From an uncultured Desulfobacter sp. (GTDB lineage: Bacteria; Desulfobacterota; Desulfobacteria; Desulfobacterales; Desulfobacteraceae), in NCBI RefSeq assembly GCF_963677125.1, contig NZ_OY781882.1, positions 5,664,501 to 5,728,500 of the forward strand: 64,000 nucleotides of DNA. Reading direction: 5' to 3'. This document shows positions 34,324-44,366 of this stretch, in pieces. Both the position numbers and the translations under genes were made by a program. Under the pieces are notes generated by a model. The model was not told the origin of the DNA and ran no database searches. It saw nothing but the letters and a program-made list of their open reading frames with translations. The number at the start of each line of letters is the position of its first letter. Position 1 is the stretch's first letter.

Positions 34324-35784
34324 ATGGCAGACCCCATTTTGATCATCCGTGAAAATTGCATGGGGATTGATGCCTGGCTGGTGGATGGACGCGGTAAGTC
34401 CCAATCTGTTCAGGATTTGGCCCGAGTAGTTTATGAAGATCTGGAAACGGTGGATGAAGATCAGACCCTGTTTGATGCGGGACTGGCCGCCGTTGTCCAG
34501 GCCATTGACCCGGCCATTCAAAAAGAGAACACCATTCAGGTCATGCTGCTTTTGCCGGCCGGTCAATTTTATTTTCGCAGTATCAGCGTACCTTTTACAT
34601 CCCGGTCAAAAATCCGGCAGGTTCTGCCCATGGAACTTAGCGCCCGGTTTCCAAAGGAACTGGGCCCTGTGGTGACTGATTTTATTCGGTATGAATTGGA
34701 CACAGAGCAAGCGATCCCTTTGGTATTTTCCGGGTCCATTGAGGAAGATATACTTAAGTCGTACTATGCAAGCCTCACGGCTGCCGGACTTAAACCTGCG
34801 GCCATTGTGCCCGGAGCCCTGGCCATGGTCGCTTCGTTCCTCAAACAGAATAAAGAAAAGAAAAATTTTGTTTTTTTGGACATGGACGGATGTCAGATGG
34901 TTTTGATTCTGGTGGCCCAGGGTGAGATCGTACAGGTTCGTGCTTTGGCTGAAAGCGCCACCTCTTCGTTGCCGGAGCAGGCCATCAGGCAGATGTTGTT
35001 GGGATTCTGGCAGCGTTTTGGTATAACTGACCCCTTTCATGTTTTTATTTGTGGCGATTTTGACGAATCCGTCCAAAAGGGTGGGCAAAAGACCCTTGCC
35101 GATATTCTCCAGTTCCAGTCTGATTTTATCGGACAGGATGTTGATGAAAAAGATTTATCAGACTCCATGGCCGGACAGGCCTTTGTGGATGTATCCGAGT
35201 GCCTTGCTTTAATGTCACCGGACCTTGAGATGCTGAACATGTGCCAGGGGGAATACGGCTCTGATTCATTTGTCCGAACCTACGCAGGATATATCGCAAG
35301 TTGTTTTGTCCTAGTTTTGCTGTCCTTTATTTTATTCATGGTTAATATCCACATGGACATATCACAGCTTGAAAAACAAGTTGATCAACAAAACAAAGCC
35401 ATGACCGTCATTTATAGAAAAACATTTCCGGAAAAAAGAATAGGAAACATTGATCCTTTGCTGCTTATGCAGGCAAGTGTCGGAGAATTGACCAAGGGCG
35501 GTTCTGCGAACGCCGACGCCGAGAGCTTAGACCGTGTGCAGGCCGGTAGTATCCTGCTTGAGCTTTCCATTTGTATTCCTAAAAATGTGGATATTCAGGT
35601 GAGCCGGCTGATGCTGGATGAAACGCGGATGATTCTGTCCGGGTCTGCGGATAATTATAACACCATTGATCAGGCAAAGGGGTTTATTGAAAAATCGCCG
35701 TTTTTTAAAAAGGTAAATATCGGTAGTGCAGTGGCAGGAAAGGGCGGCAAACGGGTGGACTTTAAATTTATCATTGAGATCTGA
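34324..35784 (+). CDS. gspL: Type II secretion GspL/PilM-like protein
   Basis: A 486-residue protein with an actin-like cytoplasmic N-terminal part (FLDMDGCQMVLILVAQG, ICGDFDESVQKG), a single membrane helix near residues 323-342 (YIASCFVLVLLSFILFMVNI), and a periplasmic ferredoxin-like end. This order fits GspL, which recruits the GspE ATPase to the inner membrane. ATG 34324 has AGAGG seven bases upstream; a longer frame from 34285 is rejected. Sequence is divergent, so the call leans on position. Confidence 0.8.
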   Translation: MADPILIIRENCMGIDAWLVDGRGKSQSVQDLARVVYEDLETVDEDQTLFDAGLAAVVQAIDPAIQKENTIQVMLLLPAGQFYFRSISVPFTSRSKIRQVLPMELSARFPKELGPVVTDFIRYELDTEQAIPLVFSGSIEEDILKSYYASLTAAGLKPAAIVPGALAMVASFLKQNKEKKNFVFLDMDGCQMVLILVAQGEIVQVRALAESATSSLPEQAIRQMLLGFWQRFGITDPFHVFICGDFDESVQKGGQKTLADILQFQSDFIGQDVDEKDLSDSMAGQAFVDVSECLALMSPDLEMLNMCQGEYGSDSFVRTYAGYIASCFVLVLLSFILFMVNIHMDISQLEKQVDQQNKAMTVIYRKTFPEKRIGNIDPLLLMQASVGELTKGGSANADAESLDRVQAGSILLELSICIPKNVDIQVSRLMLDETRMILSGSADNYNTIDQAKGFIEKSPFFKKVNIGSAVAGKGGKRVDFKFIIEI

Positions 35785-35786
35785 TT

Positions 35787-36335
35787 ATGTTTGAACTGTC
35801 AAAACGGGATAAAAAATTTATAGTTGTCGGCACGGTATTTCTTGTGCTGTTCGGCCTGGTTTGGTTTGTTTACCTTCCGGCCGTGGACAAACGGACAATG
35901 CTTGAAAAAAGAGTGGTTTCAAAAGCCCGGGATCTTGAACGGATGCAGACCCTTGAAATGATGTATAAACAATACGCAAGAAGTTTTGATCAGGAAAAAG
36001 AGGCCCTTGAAAGAAGAGGCGCTAAATTTACGCTGTTTTCTTTTCTGGAGTCCCTGTCATCCAAAAGCCTTGTGAAAAATAATGTTGCCTATATGAAACC
36101 GTTTTCCCAGGATATGGAAAACAGTGATTATATACGTTCCCGGGTAACGGTTAAGCTTCAGCGGGTCTATTTAAGAGGCCTGGTGGATTTTCTTGTTCGA
36201 ATTGAAACATCCCCCCAGGGCGTATCCGTTACGTCACTGTCCCTGACAAAGTCCGGTGATAAGGGACAGTTCCTGGATGCTGTAATTGAAACCCAGACCC
36301 TGGCGTTAAAGGAAAAAAAGGAAAATAGAACTTGA
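35787..36335 (+). CDS. gspM: Type II secretion GspM/PilO-like protein
   Basis: A 182-residue protein with a short cytoplasmic start, one membrane helix (FIVVGTVFLVLFGLVWFVYL), a coiled coil (MLEKRVVSKARDLERMQTLEMMYKQ) and a small C-terminal domain. This is the GspM/PilO layout, partner of GspL. It starts two bases after gspL. GspM is weakly conserved, so the name rests on layout and context. Confidence 0.72.
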   Translation: MFELSKRDKKFIVVGTVFLVLFGLVWFVYLPAVDKRTMLEKRVVSKARDLERMQTLEMMYKQYARSFDQEKEALERRGAKFTLFSFLESLSSKSLVKNNVAYMKPFSQDMENSDYIRSRVTVKLQRVYLRGLVDFLVRIETSPQGVSVTSLSLTKSGDKGQFLDAVIETQTLALKEKKENRT

Positions 36336-36399
36336 GGCTTGTCGTTTGCCTAACCGGCAATAAAGAAACGTGCCGATGAAAAACCAAAGGAGACCAAAT

Positions 36400-38334
36400 A
36401 TGTTGCAGGACCGTCGCAACTCGTTCAATGTAAAATATTTCTGCCTGATCCTTATTGTGTTGGCCCTGGTTGGGCTTTGTCCTGTGCAGGCGGCGCAGAA
36501 CCAGGATGTTTCAGAATTTGTGTCTATGGATTTCAATGATGTTGATATCGGTGTATTCATCAAATTTATCAGCAAATTGACGAATAAAAATTTTGTGGTG
36601 GACACCAAAGTTAGGGGAAAGGTTACCATTATCTCTCCTGAAAAAATATCTGTGGATGAAGCGTACAAGGTATTTGAATCGGTTTTGGATATTTACGGGT
36701 TTGCCACGGTTGACACTGGCTCTGTCGTAAAGATCATTCCTGCTGCAGATGCCAGGGGCGACAATGTGGACACCCGTATGGCAATGCTTACGGAACGGAC
36801 ATCAGATAAGCTTGTTACACGAATTATTCCCCTGACTTACGCAAGTTCAGATGAGTTGAAATCCCTTTTGTCCCCCATGCTTGCAAAAGGCAGTCTCCTT
36901 TTATCCCATGCCGATTCAAATATGCTAATCGCCACCGCAACCCTTGCCAGTATTGACCGGTTGCTCAAATTGATCAAAACCATTGATGTGGAAGGGGTAG
37001 GCCGTAAGATTACCATTTTGCCCATCAAATATGCAGATGCTGAAAAAATGGTCACCAATCTGACCAAGATTTATTCAGCAAAAACGAAAAAAATTTCAAG
37101 AAGCAGGAAAAAAAGCAGCAATGACCTTTCTGTGGAAATGGTGGCCGATGAACGGACCAATTCGATTATCCTGTTGGCCAGTGAACAGGAAAGTTCTCAG
37201 ATTACGGCACTTGTGGAAGCCTTAGATAAAGAAGTCCCCAAAGGAGAAGAAAAGATTCGGGTCTATTATCTTGAGCATGCTACGGCTGAGGATTTGGCTG
37301 CCGTGCTCCAGGAGATTCCTGAAAAGAACAGTAATGATTCAAAAAAGACCGGCCAGAAAAAAGCCCCGCTTTTGTCTGAGGATATAAAAATTACGGCAGA
37401 TAAATCTACCAATTCGCTTATTATTATTGCGGATAAAGATGATTATCCGGTGTTGGAAGAGGTCATTAAAAAACTGGATGTGCCGAGATCCATGGTCTAT
37501 ATTGAGTGCCTGCTCATGGAAATGAATGCGGAGCGGTCCCTTGCTCTGGGTATGGAATGGCGGGCTAAAGGAAATGTTCATAGCAATAGTACAGGGTTTG
37601 GCAGATTCAGCTCCTCTGATACTTCGACTTCTGTGGATTTGCCTTCTTTGGCGGAGTCAACTGTGGGTAGCGGTTTTTCCATGGGGGTTTTCGGTGGAAG
37701 CATTGAGGCTATTATCGAGGCCTCCCAAGTCGATTCTGATGTTAAAATTTTGTCCACACCTCAACTTCTGACCACAGAAAATGAGGAAGCCACCATCACC
37801 ATTGGCAAAAATGTGCCCTACCAGACTAAAGGGGGGACTGAAGATACGTCTTCAACGACCTACAATACATACGAATACAAAGACGTGGGTATTACCCTGA
37901 AGCTCACCCCTTCCATTAGCCAGGACCGGCTGGTAAGACTTGATTTCTATCAGGAAGTTACCAAGCTGGACAATGCAAATACGACCTCCGAGGACCGACC
38001 CACCACGTTAAAACGGGAGCTTGAGACGACCATTATTGTGGAAGACGGAAATACCGTCGTGATTGGGGGGCTGATTGACGAGAACCTGAGCAAGGATGTA
38101 AACCAGGTGCCGTGTCTCGGTGATATACCTCTTTTGGGCAATGCCTTTAAAAGCCAGTCTTCGGGCAGCGACAGAACCAATCTTTTTATTTTCCTGACCC
38201 CCAAAGTAGTTAAAAATACCCTGGAGGCAAAAAAGATTTACCAGGAGAAAAAGGATACGATGGACCAACTTCATAAACAGGAGATCAAATTGTATGATGA
38301 AGATGCGCCTGTAAAAAGCATGCTTTTGAATTGA
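36400..38334 (+). CDS. gspD: Type II secretion outer-membrane secretin GspD
   Basis: A 644-residue secretin: a signal peptide (FCLILIVLALVGLCPVQAA), the N0 domain (VSMDFNDVDIGVFIKFISKLTNKNFVVD), N1-N3 repeats (IIPLTYASSDELKSLL, ILPIKYADAEKMV, RVYYLEHATAEDLAAVL) and the C-terminal gate (NEEATITIGKNVPYQTKG, GNTVVIGGLIDE, VPCLGDIPLLGNAF). It forms the outer-membrane channel for folded substrates. The ATG at 36400 follows AAAGGAG by six bases, so longer starts at 36370 or 36376 are less likely. It ends one base before gspE. Confidence 0.93.
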   Translation: MLQDRRNSFNVKYFCLILIVLALVGLCPVQAAQNQDVSEFVSMDFNDVDIGVFIKFISKLTNKNFVVDTKVRGKVTIISPEKISVDEAYKVFESVLDIYGFATVDTGSVVKIIPAADARGDNVDTRMAMLTERTSDKLVTRIIPLTYASSDELKSLLSPMLAKGSLLLSHADSNMLIATATLASIDRLLKLIKTIDVEGVGRKITILPIKYADAEKMVTNLTKIYSAKTKKISRSRKKSSNDLSVEMVADERTNSIILLASEQESSQITALVEALDKEVPKGEEKIRVYYLEHATAEDLAAVLQEIPEKNSNDSKKTGQKKAPLLSEDIKITADKSTNSLIIIADKDDYPVLEEVIKKLDVPRSMVYIECLLMEMNAERSLALGMEWRAKGNVHSNSTGFGRFSSSDTSTSVDLPSLAESTVGSGFSMGVFGGSIEAIIEASQVDSDVKILSTPQLLTTENEEATITIGKNVPYQTKGGTEDTSSTTYNTYEYKDVGITLKLTPSISQDRLVRLDFYQEVTKLDNANTTSEDRPTTLKRELETTIIVEDGNTVVIGGLIDENLSKDVNQVPCLGDIPLLGNAFKSQSSGSDRTNLFIFLTPKVVKNTLEAKKIYQEKKDTMDQLHKQEIKLYDEDAPVKSMLLN

Positions 38335-38335
38335 T

Positions 38336-40036
38336 ATGGAAAAATTAATCCAGCAGTTTATTGACCAGTTGACAACATTTGTCGCTCTGGACCGTGACCA
38401 AAAGGAAAAAATCACGGAGGCCTGTTTCAAAGATCCGGCTCGGATGGCTGACATGGCCTGTAACACGAAACTTGTATCCGAAGCCCAGTCTCTGAAAGCG
38501 TTGGGGGGGGTCTACGGTATTGAATTCCTGGAGGATATTGCTTTTTTAAATCCGGATCTCTCCGTTGCCGAAAAGATTACCCGCAAGTTTTTGAAAAAAA
38601 ATCTTATTGTTCCGCTTAAGCCTGAAAACAAAACGCCGGTTATTGCACTGAATGATCCATCGGATTTAAGCTATGTGGATGAGGTGGCCATGCATGCAGG
38701 CTTTGAAGACTATACCCTGGCCTTGGCCGCAAGAGTCGAGATATTAAGTGCTATTAATATCGTTTATGATCAGGACGAGCACAATGTTCAAAAATTGATG
38801 GACGACATGGAGGATGAAGAATTCCTCCATATCGAAGACATTGAGCAGACTGCAGATCTCCTGGACGACACCAGCGATGCCCCGGTCATCCGCCTGGTCA
38901 ATCAGATGATCTCCCAGTCGGTTAAAGCGGGTGCCAGCGATATTCACATTGAGCCGTTTCAGGATGAACTCGTTGTCCGGTACCGCATTGACGGGATTTT
39001 ATATCCCATGATGACCCCGCCCAAGATGTTCCAGTCCAGTCTGATTTCCAGGGTTAAGGTCATGGCCAAAATGAATATTGCCGAAAAGCGGATTCCCCAG
39101 GACGGCCGGGCCCAGGTCCGGTTGGGCAACCAGGAAATTGACCTGCGTATCTCAACGGTTCCCACTAATTTTGGCGAGCGGTTGGTTATTCGATTGTTGA
39201 ATAAGTCCGGATATTTCATGCAGATATCGGAATTTGGGCTCTCTTCCGAAAATGAGCGGCACCTGCATGAAATCTTTCGGCAGAATCATGGCATTGTACT
39301 GGTTACAGGGCCTACGGGCAGTGGAAAAACCACCACCCTGTATGCGGGGCTATCTGAAATCAACACCCCGGACCGCTCTATCATAACGGTTGAGGATCCT
39401 GTTGAATACAACTTAAAAGGTGTGGGACAGATCCAGGTGAATCAGAAAACAGGCCTGACATTTGCCCGGGGGCTTCGGTCCATTGTCCGCCAAGATCCCG
39501 ATGTCATTCTCATTGGTGAGATCCGCGACATTGAAACCGCTGAAATTGCCATTCAGTCCGCATTGACAGGACATCTCGTGTTTTCCACCCTTCACACCAA
39601 TGATGCCCCCGGTGCGGTGACTCGCCTGGTGGAGCTCGGCGTGGAGCCCTATCTGATTACTTCCGCGGTGAATCATGTGATTGCTCAGCGTCTTGTCCGG
39701 GTGCTCTGCCCCCATTGCCGTGAGCCATTTACGCTTTCCGATGCGGATTTGAGTGGTTTTCAAAGCACAAACAGTCTTGCCCCCGGGCAGAACGTATTCA
39801 AACCTAAAGGCTGCTCAAAATGTTTTAACACGGGGTATTGGGGACGCCAGGCCATTATGGAAATTCTCCCACTGGATGAGGAGCTGAAATCACTTATTCT
39901 AAAAACCTCGGATGCCAATCTGATCAAAGATGCCGCAATTAAAAAAGGCATGAAAACCCTGCGGGCCGACGGGCTGACCAAGGTGGCCCGAGGCATCACG
40001 TCCCTTCGTGAAGTATTGCGTGTCACCCAGGAATAG
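38336..40036 (+). CDS. gspE: Type II secretion ATPase GspE
   Basis: A 566-residue ATPase with an N-terminal MshEN-like part and the catalytic domain: Walker A GPTGSGKTTTLYAG, Asp box DPVEYNLKGVGQIQV, Walker B ILIGEIRDIET, His box STLHTNDAPG and tetracysteine motif CPHC...CSKC. It powers pseudopilus extension from the cytoplasm with GspL and GspF. It differs in sequence from the stand-alone ATPase at 8.5 kb. Last gsp gene on this strand. Confidence 0.92.
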   Translation: MEKLIQQFIDQLTTFVALDRDQKEKITEACFKDPARMADMACNTKLVSEAQSLKALGGVYGIEFLEDIAFLNPDLSVAEKITRKFLKKNLIVPLKPENKTPVIALNDPSDLSYVDEVAMHAGFEDYTLALAARVEILSAINIVYDQDEHNVQKLMDDMEDEEFLHIEDIEQTADLLDDTSDAPVIRLVNQMISQSVKAGASDIHIEPFQDELVVRYRIDGILYPMMTPPKMFQSSLISRVKVMAKMNIAEKRIPQDGRAQVRLGNQEIDLRISTVPTNFGERLVIRLLNKSGYFMQISEFGLSSENERHLHEIFRQNHGIVLVTGPTGSGKTTTLYAGLSEINTPDRSIITVEDPVEYNLKGVGQIQVNQKTGLTFARGLRSIVRQDPDVILIGEIRDIETAEIAIQSALTGHLVFSTLHTNDAPGAVTRLVELGVEPYLITSAVNHVIAQRLVRVLCPHCREPFTLSDADLSGFQSTNSLAPGQNVFKPKGCSKCFNTGYWGRQAIMEILPLDEELKSLILKTSDANLIKDAAIKKGMKTLRADGLTKVARGITSLREVLRVTQE

Positions 40037-40098
40037 GGCTTGTCCTGCCAGTCTTTCAAGAAGGATTCCATCATTGAAGTTCTCAGCTAAGGAGTATC

Positions 40099-40887
40099 AT
40101 GTGGCTAAACGCATCTTGTCTAATTGAATTTCAAATACCGGTTCCGACTCCATTTTTGTTGATGCTTCGTCCCCGCAGTGGGGGCGGGCAGTGGATTGCT
40201 CGTGAATCTTATATCTTAGCGCCCAGCGTCCCCGCAGTGGAGTTCACGGATTCGTTCGGTAATCTGTGTCAACGGCTCGTCGCGCCGGCCGGATTTTTTT
40301 CAGTTAGTACATCAGTTGATATCGAAACCGCAGAAGCCGCAGACACAGCGCCGGGTGCATCGTTTATCGAAGTGCAGCAGTTACCGGATAGCGTACTGCC
40401 CTTCCTGTACCCAAGCCGTTTCTGTGAATCGGATCGTTTTACCCAAATGGCTGCATCGATCACGACTGGCAGACTTTCGGGATACGATCAGTGCGAAGCC
40501 ATTGTTGATTATATCCGGGAGTCAATACGGTATACTCCTGGGCTCGGACAACAGATAATAAGTGCCTCTGAAGTAAACCAGCTTGGGTACGGTGTATGCC
40601 GGGATATGGCCCATTTGGGGGTCGCTTGCTGCAGAGCGCTCTCCATACCTGCCCGTATGGTTGTGGGTTACCTTGAAACCCTTGAGCCCATGGATCTGCA
40701 TGCCTGGTTCGAGGCATATGTTGGAAATCGGTGGTACACATTTGATCCGACGCAGCCCGACCTGAAAGGTGGTCGTATCGCCATCGCTTTTGGTCGAGAT
40801 GCAGCTGATGTTGCGGTCTACACCCAATTTGGTGATCCTGTGGCGTTGTTGAATATGTACGTTCAAGTCCAACGCCCGGCTGATTAG
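40099..40887 (+). CDS. Transglutaminase-like cysteine protease-fold protein
   Basis: A 262-residue protein with a transglutaminase-like domain at about residues 120-230. The catalytic triad is visible: Cys167 in YGVCRDMAHL, His201 in DLHAWFEAY and Asp216 in FDPTQ. The N-terminal beta region matches the bacterial transglutaminase N-domain. No signal peptide is seen, so it probably works in the cytoplasm. Such proteins cross-link, cleave or deamidate peptides; substrates are unknown. Codon use looks somewhat different from the neighbouring gsp genes. Its stop touches the next start directly. Confidence 0.85.
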   Translation: MWLNASCLIEFQIPVPTPFLLMLRPRSGGGQWIARESYILAPSVPAVEFTDSFGNLCQRLVAPAGFFSVSTSVDIETAEAADTAPGASFIEVQQLPDSVLPFLYPSRFCESDRFTQMAASITTGRLSGYDQCEAIVDYIRESIRYTPGLGQQIISASEVNQLGYGVCRDMAHLGVACCRALSIPARMVVGYLETLEPMDLHAWFEAYVGNRWYTFDPTQPDLKGGRIAIAFGRDAADVAVYTQFGDPVALLNMYVQVQRPAD

Positions 40888-41604
40888 ATGCTTATATCTG
40901 TAATTATAAGTATCTGTCTTATTTTGTTTATTGCCGGGTGGGTTCAGGGGGTCTCAGGCTTTGGGTCTGCCCTGATCGCAATCCCTTTGCTGACTCTGAT
41001 CATAGACATCAAAACGGCGGTTCCGCTGTGTTCTTTGGCCAGCACCGTGATTGCCACGTATATGACTCTTCAGCTGAGGCAATCGTTTGACCTGAAAAAG
41101 ATCGGGCCACTGTGTATGGGTTCCGTTCCCGGAATTGCAGTCGGGGTTACCCTTTTAAAAACCGTTCCTTCACATATCATTCAGACGCTGATGGGCATCT
41201 TTTTGATCGGATATGGCGTGTACAATCTGTTTTGCACTATTCCTCCCAAGCGGCTTCACCACCGGTGGGGATATGTGGCAGGTTTTTTAACCGGCGCCAT
41301 TGGCGCGGCGTTGAGTGCCGGAGGGCCGCCGACTATCATTTACACCACCTTAAATAATTGGACCAAAGACGAGATTAAGGCCACCCTCTCAGGTTTTTTT
41401 TGTTTTTCCTCCTACATTGTCATCACCGCCCATTTGATAAGCGGTGTAACCACCCTTATCGTTTTTAAAACCTTTCTTGTTTCAGGACCGTTTGTTTTAC
41501 TGGGCACAGCCCTGGGGACATTTTGTTACCGATTTTTTAAAAAAGATCTTTATTTAAAAGTCGTTTTCGCTTGTCTGATCGTCATGGGTATAATGATGAT
41601 TTAA
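40888..41604 (+). CDS. TSUP (TauE/SafE) family membrane transporter
   Basis: A 238-residue integral membrane protein with about seven hydrophobic spans, starting on the base after the preceding stop. The motifs FIAGWVQGVSGFGSALIAIP and GFLTGAIGAALSAGGPPTIIY are typical of the two TauE/SafE repeats. The family carries sulfite, sulfonates or other organosulfur anions; in a sulfate reducer export or import of such compounds is plausible but unproven. Its end overlaps the convergent M48 gene by four bases. Confidence 0.85.
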   Translation: MLISVIISICLILFIAGWVQGVSGFGSALIAIPLLTLIIDIKTAVPLCSLASTVIATYMTLQLRQSFDLKKIGPLCMGSVPGIAVGVTLLKTVPSHIIQTLMGIFLIGYGVYNLFCTIPPKRLHHRWGYVAGFLTGAIGAALSAGGPPTIIYTTLNNWTKDEIKATLSGFFCFSSYIVITAHLISGVTTLIVFKTFLVSGPFVLLGTALGTFCYRFFKKDLYLKVVFACLIVMGIMMI

Positions 41605-42938
41605 TAATTCAAAGCTTTTAGCCGTTTATACGCATGTTGGCTGTACTTGTTTGACGCATAATTGATCGCTTTGAGATATGCCGCATATTCACGGGCTGCC
41701 GGCTGTCTTTGACCGGCCATATCAAGGGCATAGCCCTTGTAAAAGGTTATCTGGGGATTGCCCGGCAACAGAGTGCTGCATGCCGAAAAATCATTATAGG
41801 CCTGCATGGGTTTTTTTAAAGATAGATTGGCAATTCCTGAAACATAATGCCCCTGGTTTTCCTGGGGGAACATCTGTTTGGCAAGGCCGGCGTGGTACGC
41901 GGCGTTCCGAACTTTTTTCTGTAACAGCATGCACTTGGCTGTCATCACCTGAGCGGTATAATCATTGTCTTTTAATCTGAGTGCTGACATCAACGCACTC
42001 TCGGCCTGGTCATATTGTTCTTTGGCCAGAAATTTATCCGCTTCCTGGAGTTTGACGATCATGGCCTTTTGAGACCTTAGATTCGCTGTGCGGTCCATAT
42101 ATCGGTCGCGGTACAGGCTCCGGGTGTGGGTGTCCCGGTATATTCCATTGTCTCTGTCTCTGGCAGCATCCAATCGTTCCCGGCTCATGGGATGGGTGGC
42201 AAACAGCATCTGGGTTGAACTGGACTTTTGGGTATTCAGTTCGTTGAGCATCTCCATCAGGCCGGTAAAACCTTGGGAGTTGTATCCGGACTGGGCCATG
42301 TACTGATGCCCTAATGCATCGGCTTCACGTTCATTATCCCGGGAGTATTTGGACAGAAATAGCCCCTGGCCCAGTCCTCCAAGCTTCTGGGCCCAATCGC
42401 CCAGTCCGGCATTCTGGGTCTCCACCGCCGCTGAAAGGCCTGCCACCAGAATGGACGAGAGTTGTCCTTTGGATTGCTGTTCGGCCGTATGCCGTGCGTT
42501 TACATGCCCCAGTTCGTGCCCCAGCAGTGAGGCCAATTCGCCTTCATTGTCAAGAGAGAGTAAAATCCCACGGGTCACAGCAATGGAGCCTCCGGGGAAC
42601 GCATAGGCATTTATATAGGTGGCATTGACCACCTGGAAATTATAGGGCATGTCGGGTCGATGCACCCGAGTCAGCATGGATCTGCCCACCTCGGAAACAT
42701 ACCGGTTCAGTTTTTCATCTCGGGTGACACCGTAGTCCGAAGAGAACTGGAAGGGCGACTGTTGTCGATCTATGGAGATTTCCTGATCGCGGCTCATGAG
42801 CATCAGTTGTTGTTGTCCGGTGACCGGATCAATGGCACATCCCTGGAAAAATCCAGTTCCTGCTAAGGTTACTGCCGTTGCTGTACAGCCCCGCAAAAAG
42901 TCCCGCCGGGTCATTCCAGTGTTGTTAATCTGTTCCAT
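41601..42938 (-). CDS. M48 metalloprotease with TPR tail (BepA/YfgC-like)
   Basis: A 445-residue protein. A twin-arginine start (GMTRRDFLRGCTATAVTL) with a possible lipobox-like Cys34 is followed by a peptidase M48 domain: HELGH at residues 141-145 and the third ligand in NEREADALG near residue 206. The C-terminal third has TPR-like helices (EADKFLAKEQYDQAESALMSAL). BepA-type proteins act in the periplasm on outer-membrane assembly, including LptD. The Tat signal on a metalloprotease suggests export after metal loading. It follows gspF on the minus strand after 159 bases. Confidence 0.87.
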   Translation of the reverse strand: MEQINNTGMTRRDFLRGCTATAVTLAGTGFFQGCAIDPVTGQQQLMLMSRDQEISIDRQQSPFQFSSDYGVTRDEKLNRYVSEVGRSMLTRVHRPDMPYNFQVVNATYINAYAFPGGSIAVTRGILLSLDNEGELASLLGHELGHVNARHTAEQQSKGQLSSILVAGLSAAVETQNAGLGDWAQKLGGLGQGLFLSKYSRDNEREADALGHQYMAQSGYNSQGFTGLMEMLNELNTQKSSSTQMLFATHPMSRERLDAARDRDNGIYRDTHTRSLYRDRYMDRTANLRSQKAMIVKLQEADKFLAKEQYDQAESALMSALRLKDNDYTAQVMTAKCMLLQKKVRNAAYHAGLAKQMFPQENQGHYVSGIANLSLKKPMQAYNDFSACSTLLPGNPQITFYKGYALDMAGQRQPAAREYAAYLKAINYASNKYSQHAYKRLKALNY

Positions 42939-43097
42939 AATCCTCCTGGGGCTTTTTTATTGCCGGTACGTGTTGTTGCCGGATAGTACAGATACGAAAT
43001 TTTGTGCCCTTGATCTGGTTGAAGGAGGCAAGTTCGCATCTTCCATCATCCCAGTAAAAAATTTATTTCGCCCTACCATCTATAATTATAATTTATC

Positions 43098-44345
43098 TTA
43101 TCCTATTAACTGGTTGATTTCAAAAATCGGCAAACAAACCGCAAGGACGATAAATCCGATGACTACGCCCATGATGAGAATGATCAAAGGCTCTATGATT
43201 GATGTGGCGGCTGTAATGGCCGTTTGAACATCTCTTTCAAACAGCTCGGCTGATTTTTCCAGCATTTTTTCCATTTCACCGCTTTTTTCTCCCACCTTGA
43301 TCATCTGGGCGGCAAGGTCGGGAAAGGCAGGGTTTTTTTCCAGAACAGATCCGAGGCTGCCGCCTTTTTCCACTGTCTGAGCAGCTTTTTCGATCAGTTC
43401 GGCAATGATTCGGTTGCCGGAAATGGTTTTGGTGATGCCTAAACCTGTTAAAAGCGGCACCCCATTGTCAAGCAACGATCCTAAAGTCCTGGAAAATCGG
43501 GATGCAATGAGCTGTTTGGTCAAGTTGCCGGCGACCGGTAAGGATAAAATGATCCGGTCCAGAATACGCCCCCCACTATCTGTTTTCCGAATTCCGTACA
43601 GGCATAATAGGATCAAAAACGGTGAGGGAATGATCAACCACCACCACGCCTTTACCATGCCGCTGACACCAAGAAGCATCTGGGTCGGCATGGGCAGTTC
43701 ATGGTTCATATCCGTAAATATTTTTGTGATATTGGGCACAATAAAGGTTAAAAGAAAAATAAGTACAAGAAAACCAATGACAGCCATGAGCACCGGATAG
43801 GCCAGGGAGGCTTGAATTTTCTTTTTTGTGTCCTCTCTTTTTTCGCTGAAATCAGCCAGACGATCTAGAACAACCTCCAACGTGCCGGAAGCCTCTCCTG
43901 CTTTGACCATGTTTATGTACACCGCAGAAAAGACCCGGGGGTGTGCACCTAACGCGTCGGCAAAGCTGTATCCCTCTTCAATGGCATCCTTGACCCTGGA
44001 CAAAACACGCTTAAATGCCTTGGTCCTGGCCTGGGGAACCAGGGTGGCAAGGGCTTTGAGCAAGGGGAATCCCGCGGCCAGAAGCGTGGCTAACTGACGC
44101 GTGATCATGGTGATTTCCGAAGATTTTACGGAAGAAAAAAGAGGGGGAATATTAAATGTTTTTCCCTTGGATGAGCCTTTTGTTGTTTTAATGCCGCCTG
44201 CCCCTGATTCAATTCGCAGGATTGAGGTGGGGAAAATGCCTTTTTGTTTCAATTCATCCTGGGCGGCATCTGTATTATCCGCATCGATAATCCCCGATGT
44301 TTTTCTGCCGGAAGCAGTGAGTCCGTTATATTCAAAAACAGTCAT
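43098..44345 (-). CDS. gspF: Type II secretion inner-membrane platform protein GspF
   Basis: A 415-residue polytopic protein with two GspF domains and membrane helices near 180-205, 225-250 and 380-405 (PLIILIMGVVIGFIVLAVCLPI). Segments EITMITRQLATLLAAGFPLLKAL and FPDLAAQMIKVGEKSGEMEKMLE are family hallmarks. It links the ATPase to the pseudopilus. It stands on the opposite strand, 3 kb from the main gsp cluster, which is unusual. Confidence 0.93.
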   Translation of the reverse strand: MTVFEYNGLTASGRKTSGIIDADNTDAAQDELKQKGIFPTSILRIESGAGGIKTTKGSSKGKTFNIPPLFSSVKSSEITMITRQLATLLAAGFPLLKALATLVPQARTKAFKRVLSRVKDAIEEGYSFADALGAHPRVFSAVYINMVKAGEASGTLEVVLDRLADFSEKREDTKKKIQASLAYPVLMAVIGFLVLIFLLTFIVPNITKIFTDMNHELPMPTQMLLGVSGMVKAWWWLIIPSPFLILLCLYGIRKTDSGGRILDRIILSLPVAGNLTKQLIASRFSRTLGSLLDNGVPLLTGLGITKTISGNRIIAELIEKAAQTVEKGGSLGSVLEKNPAFPDLAAQMIKVGEKSGEMEKMLEKSAELFERDVQTAITAATSIIEPLIILIMGVVIGFIVLAVCLPIFEINQLIG

Positions 44346-44366
44346 CTCAAATTCTATCCTTTATAT

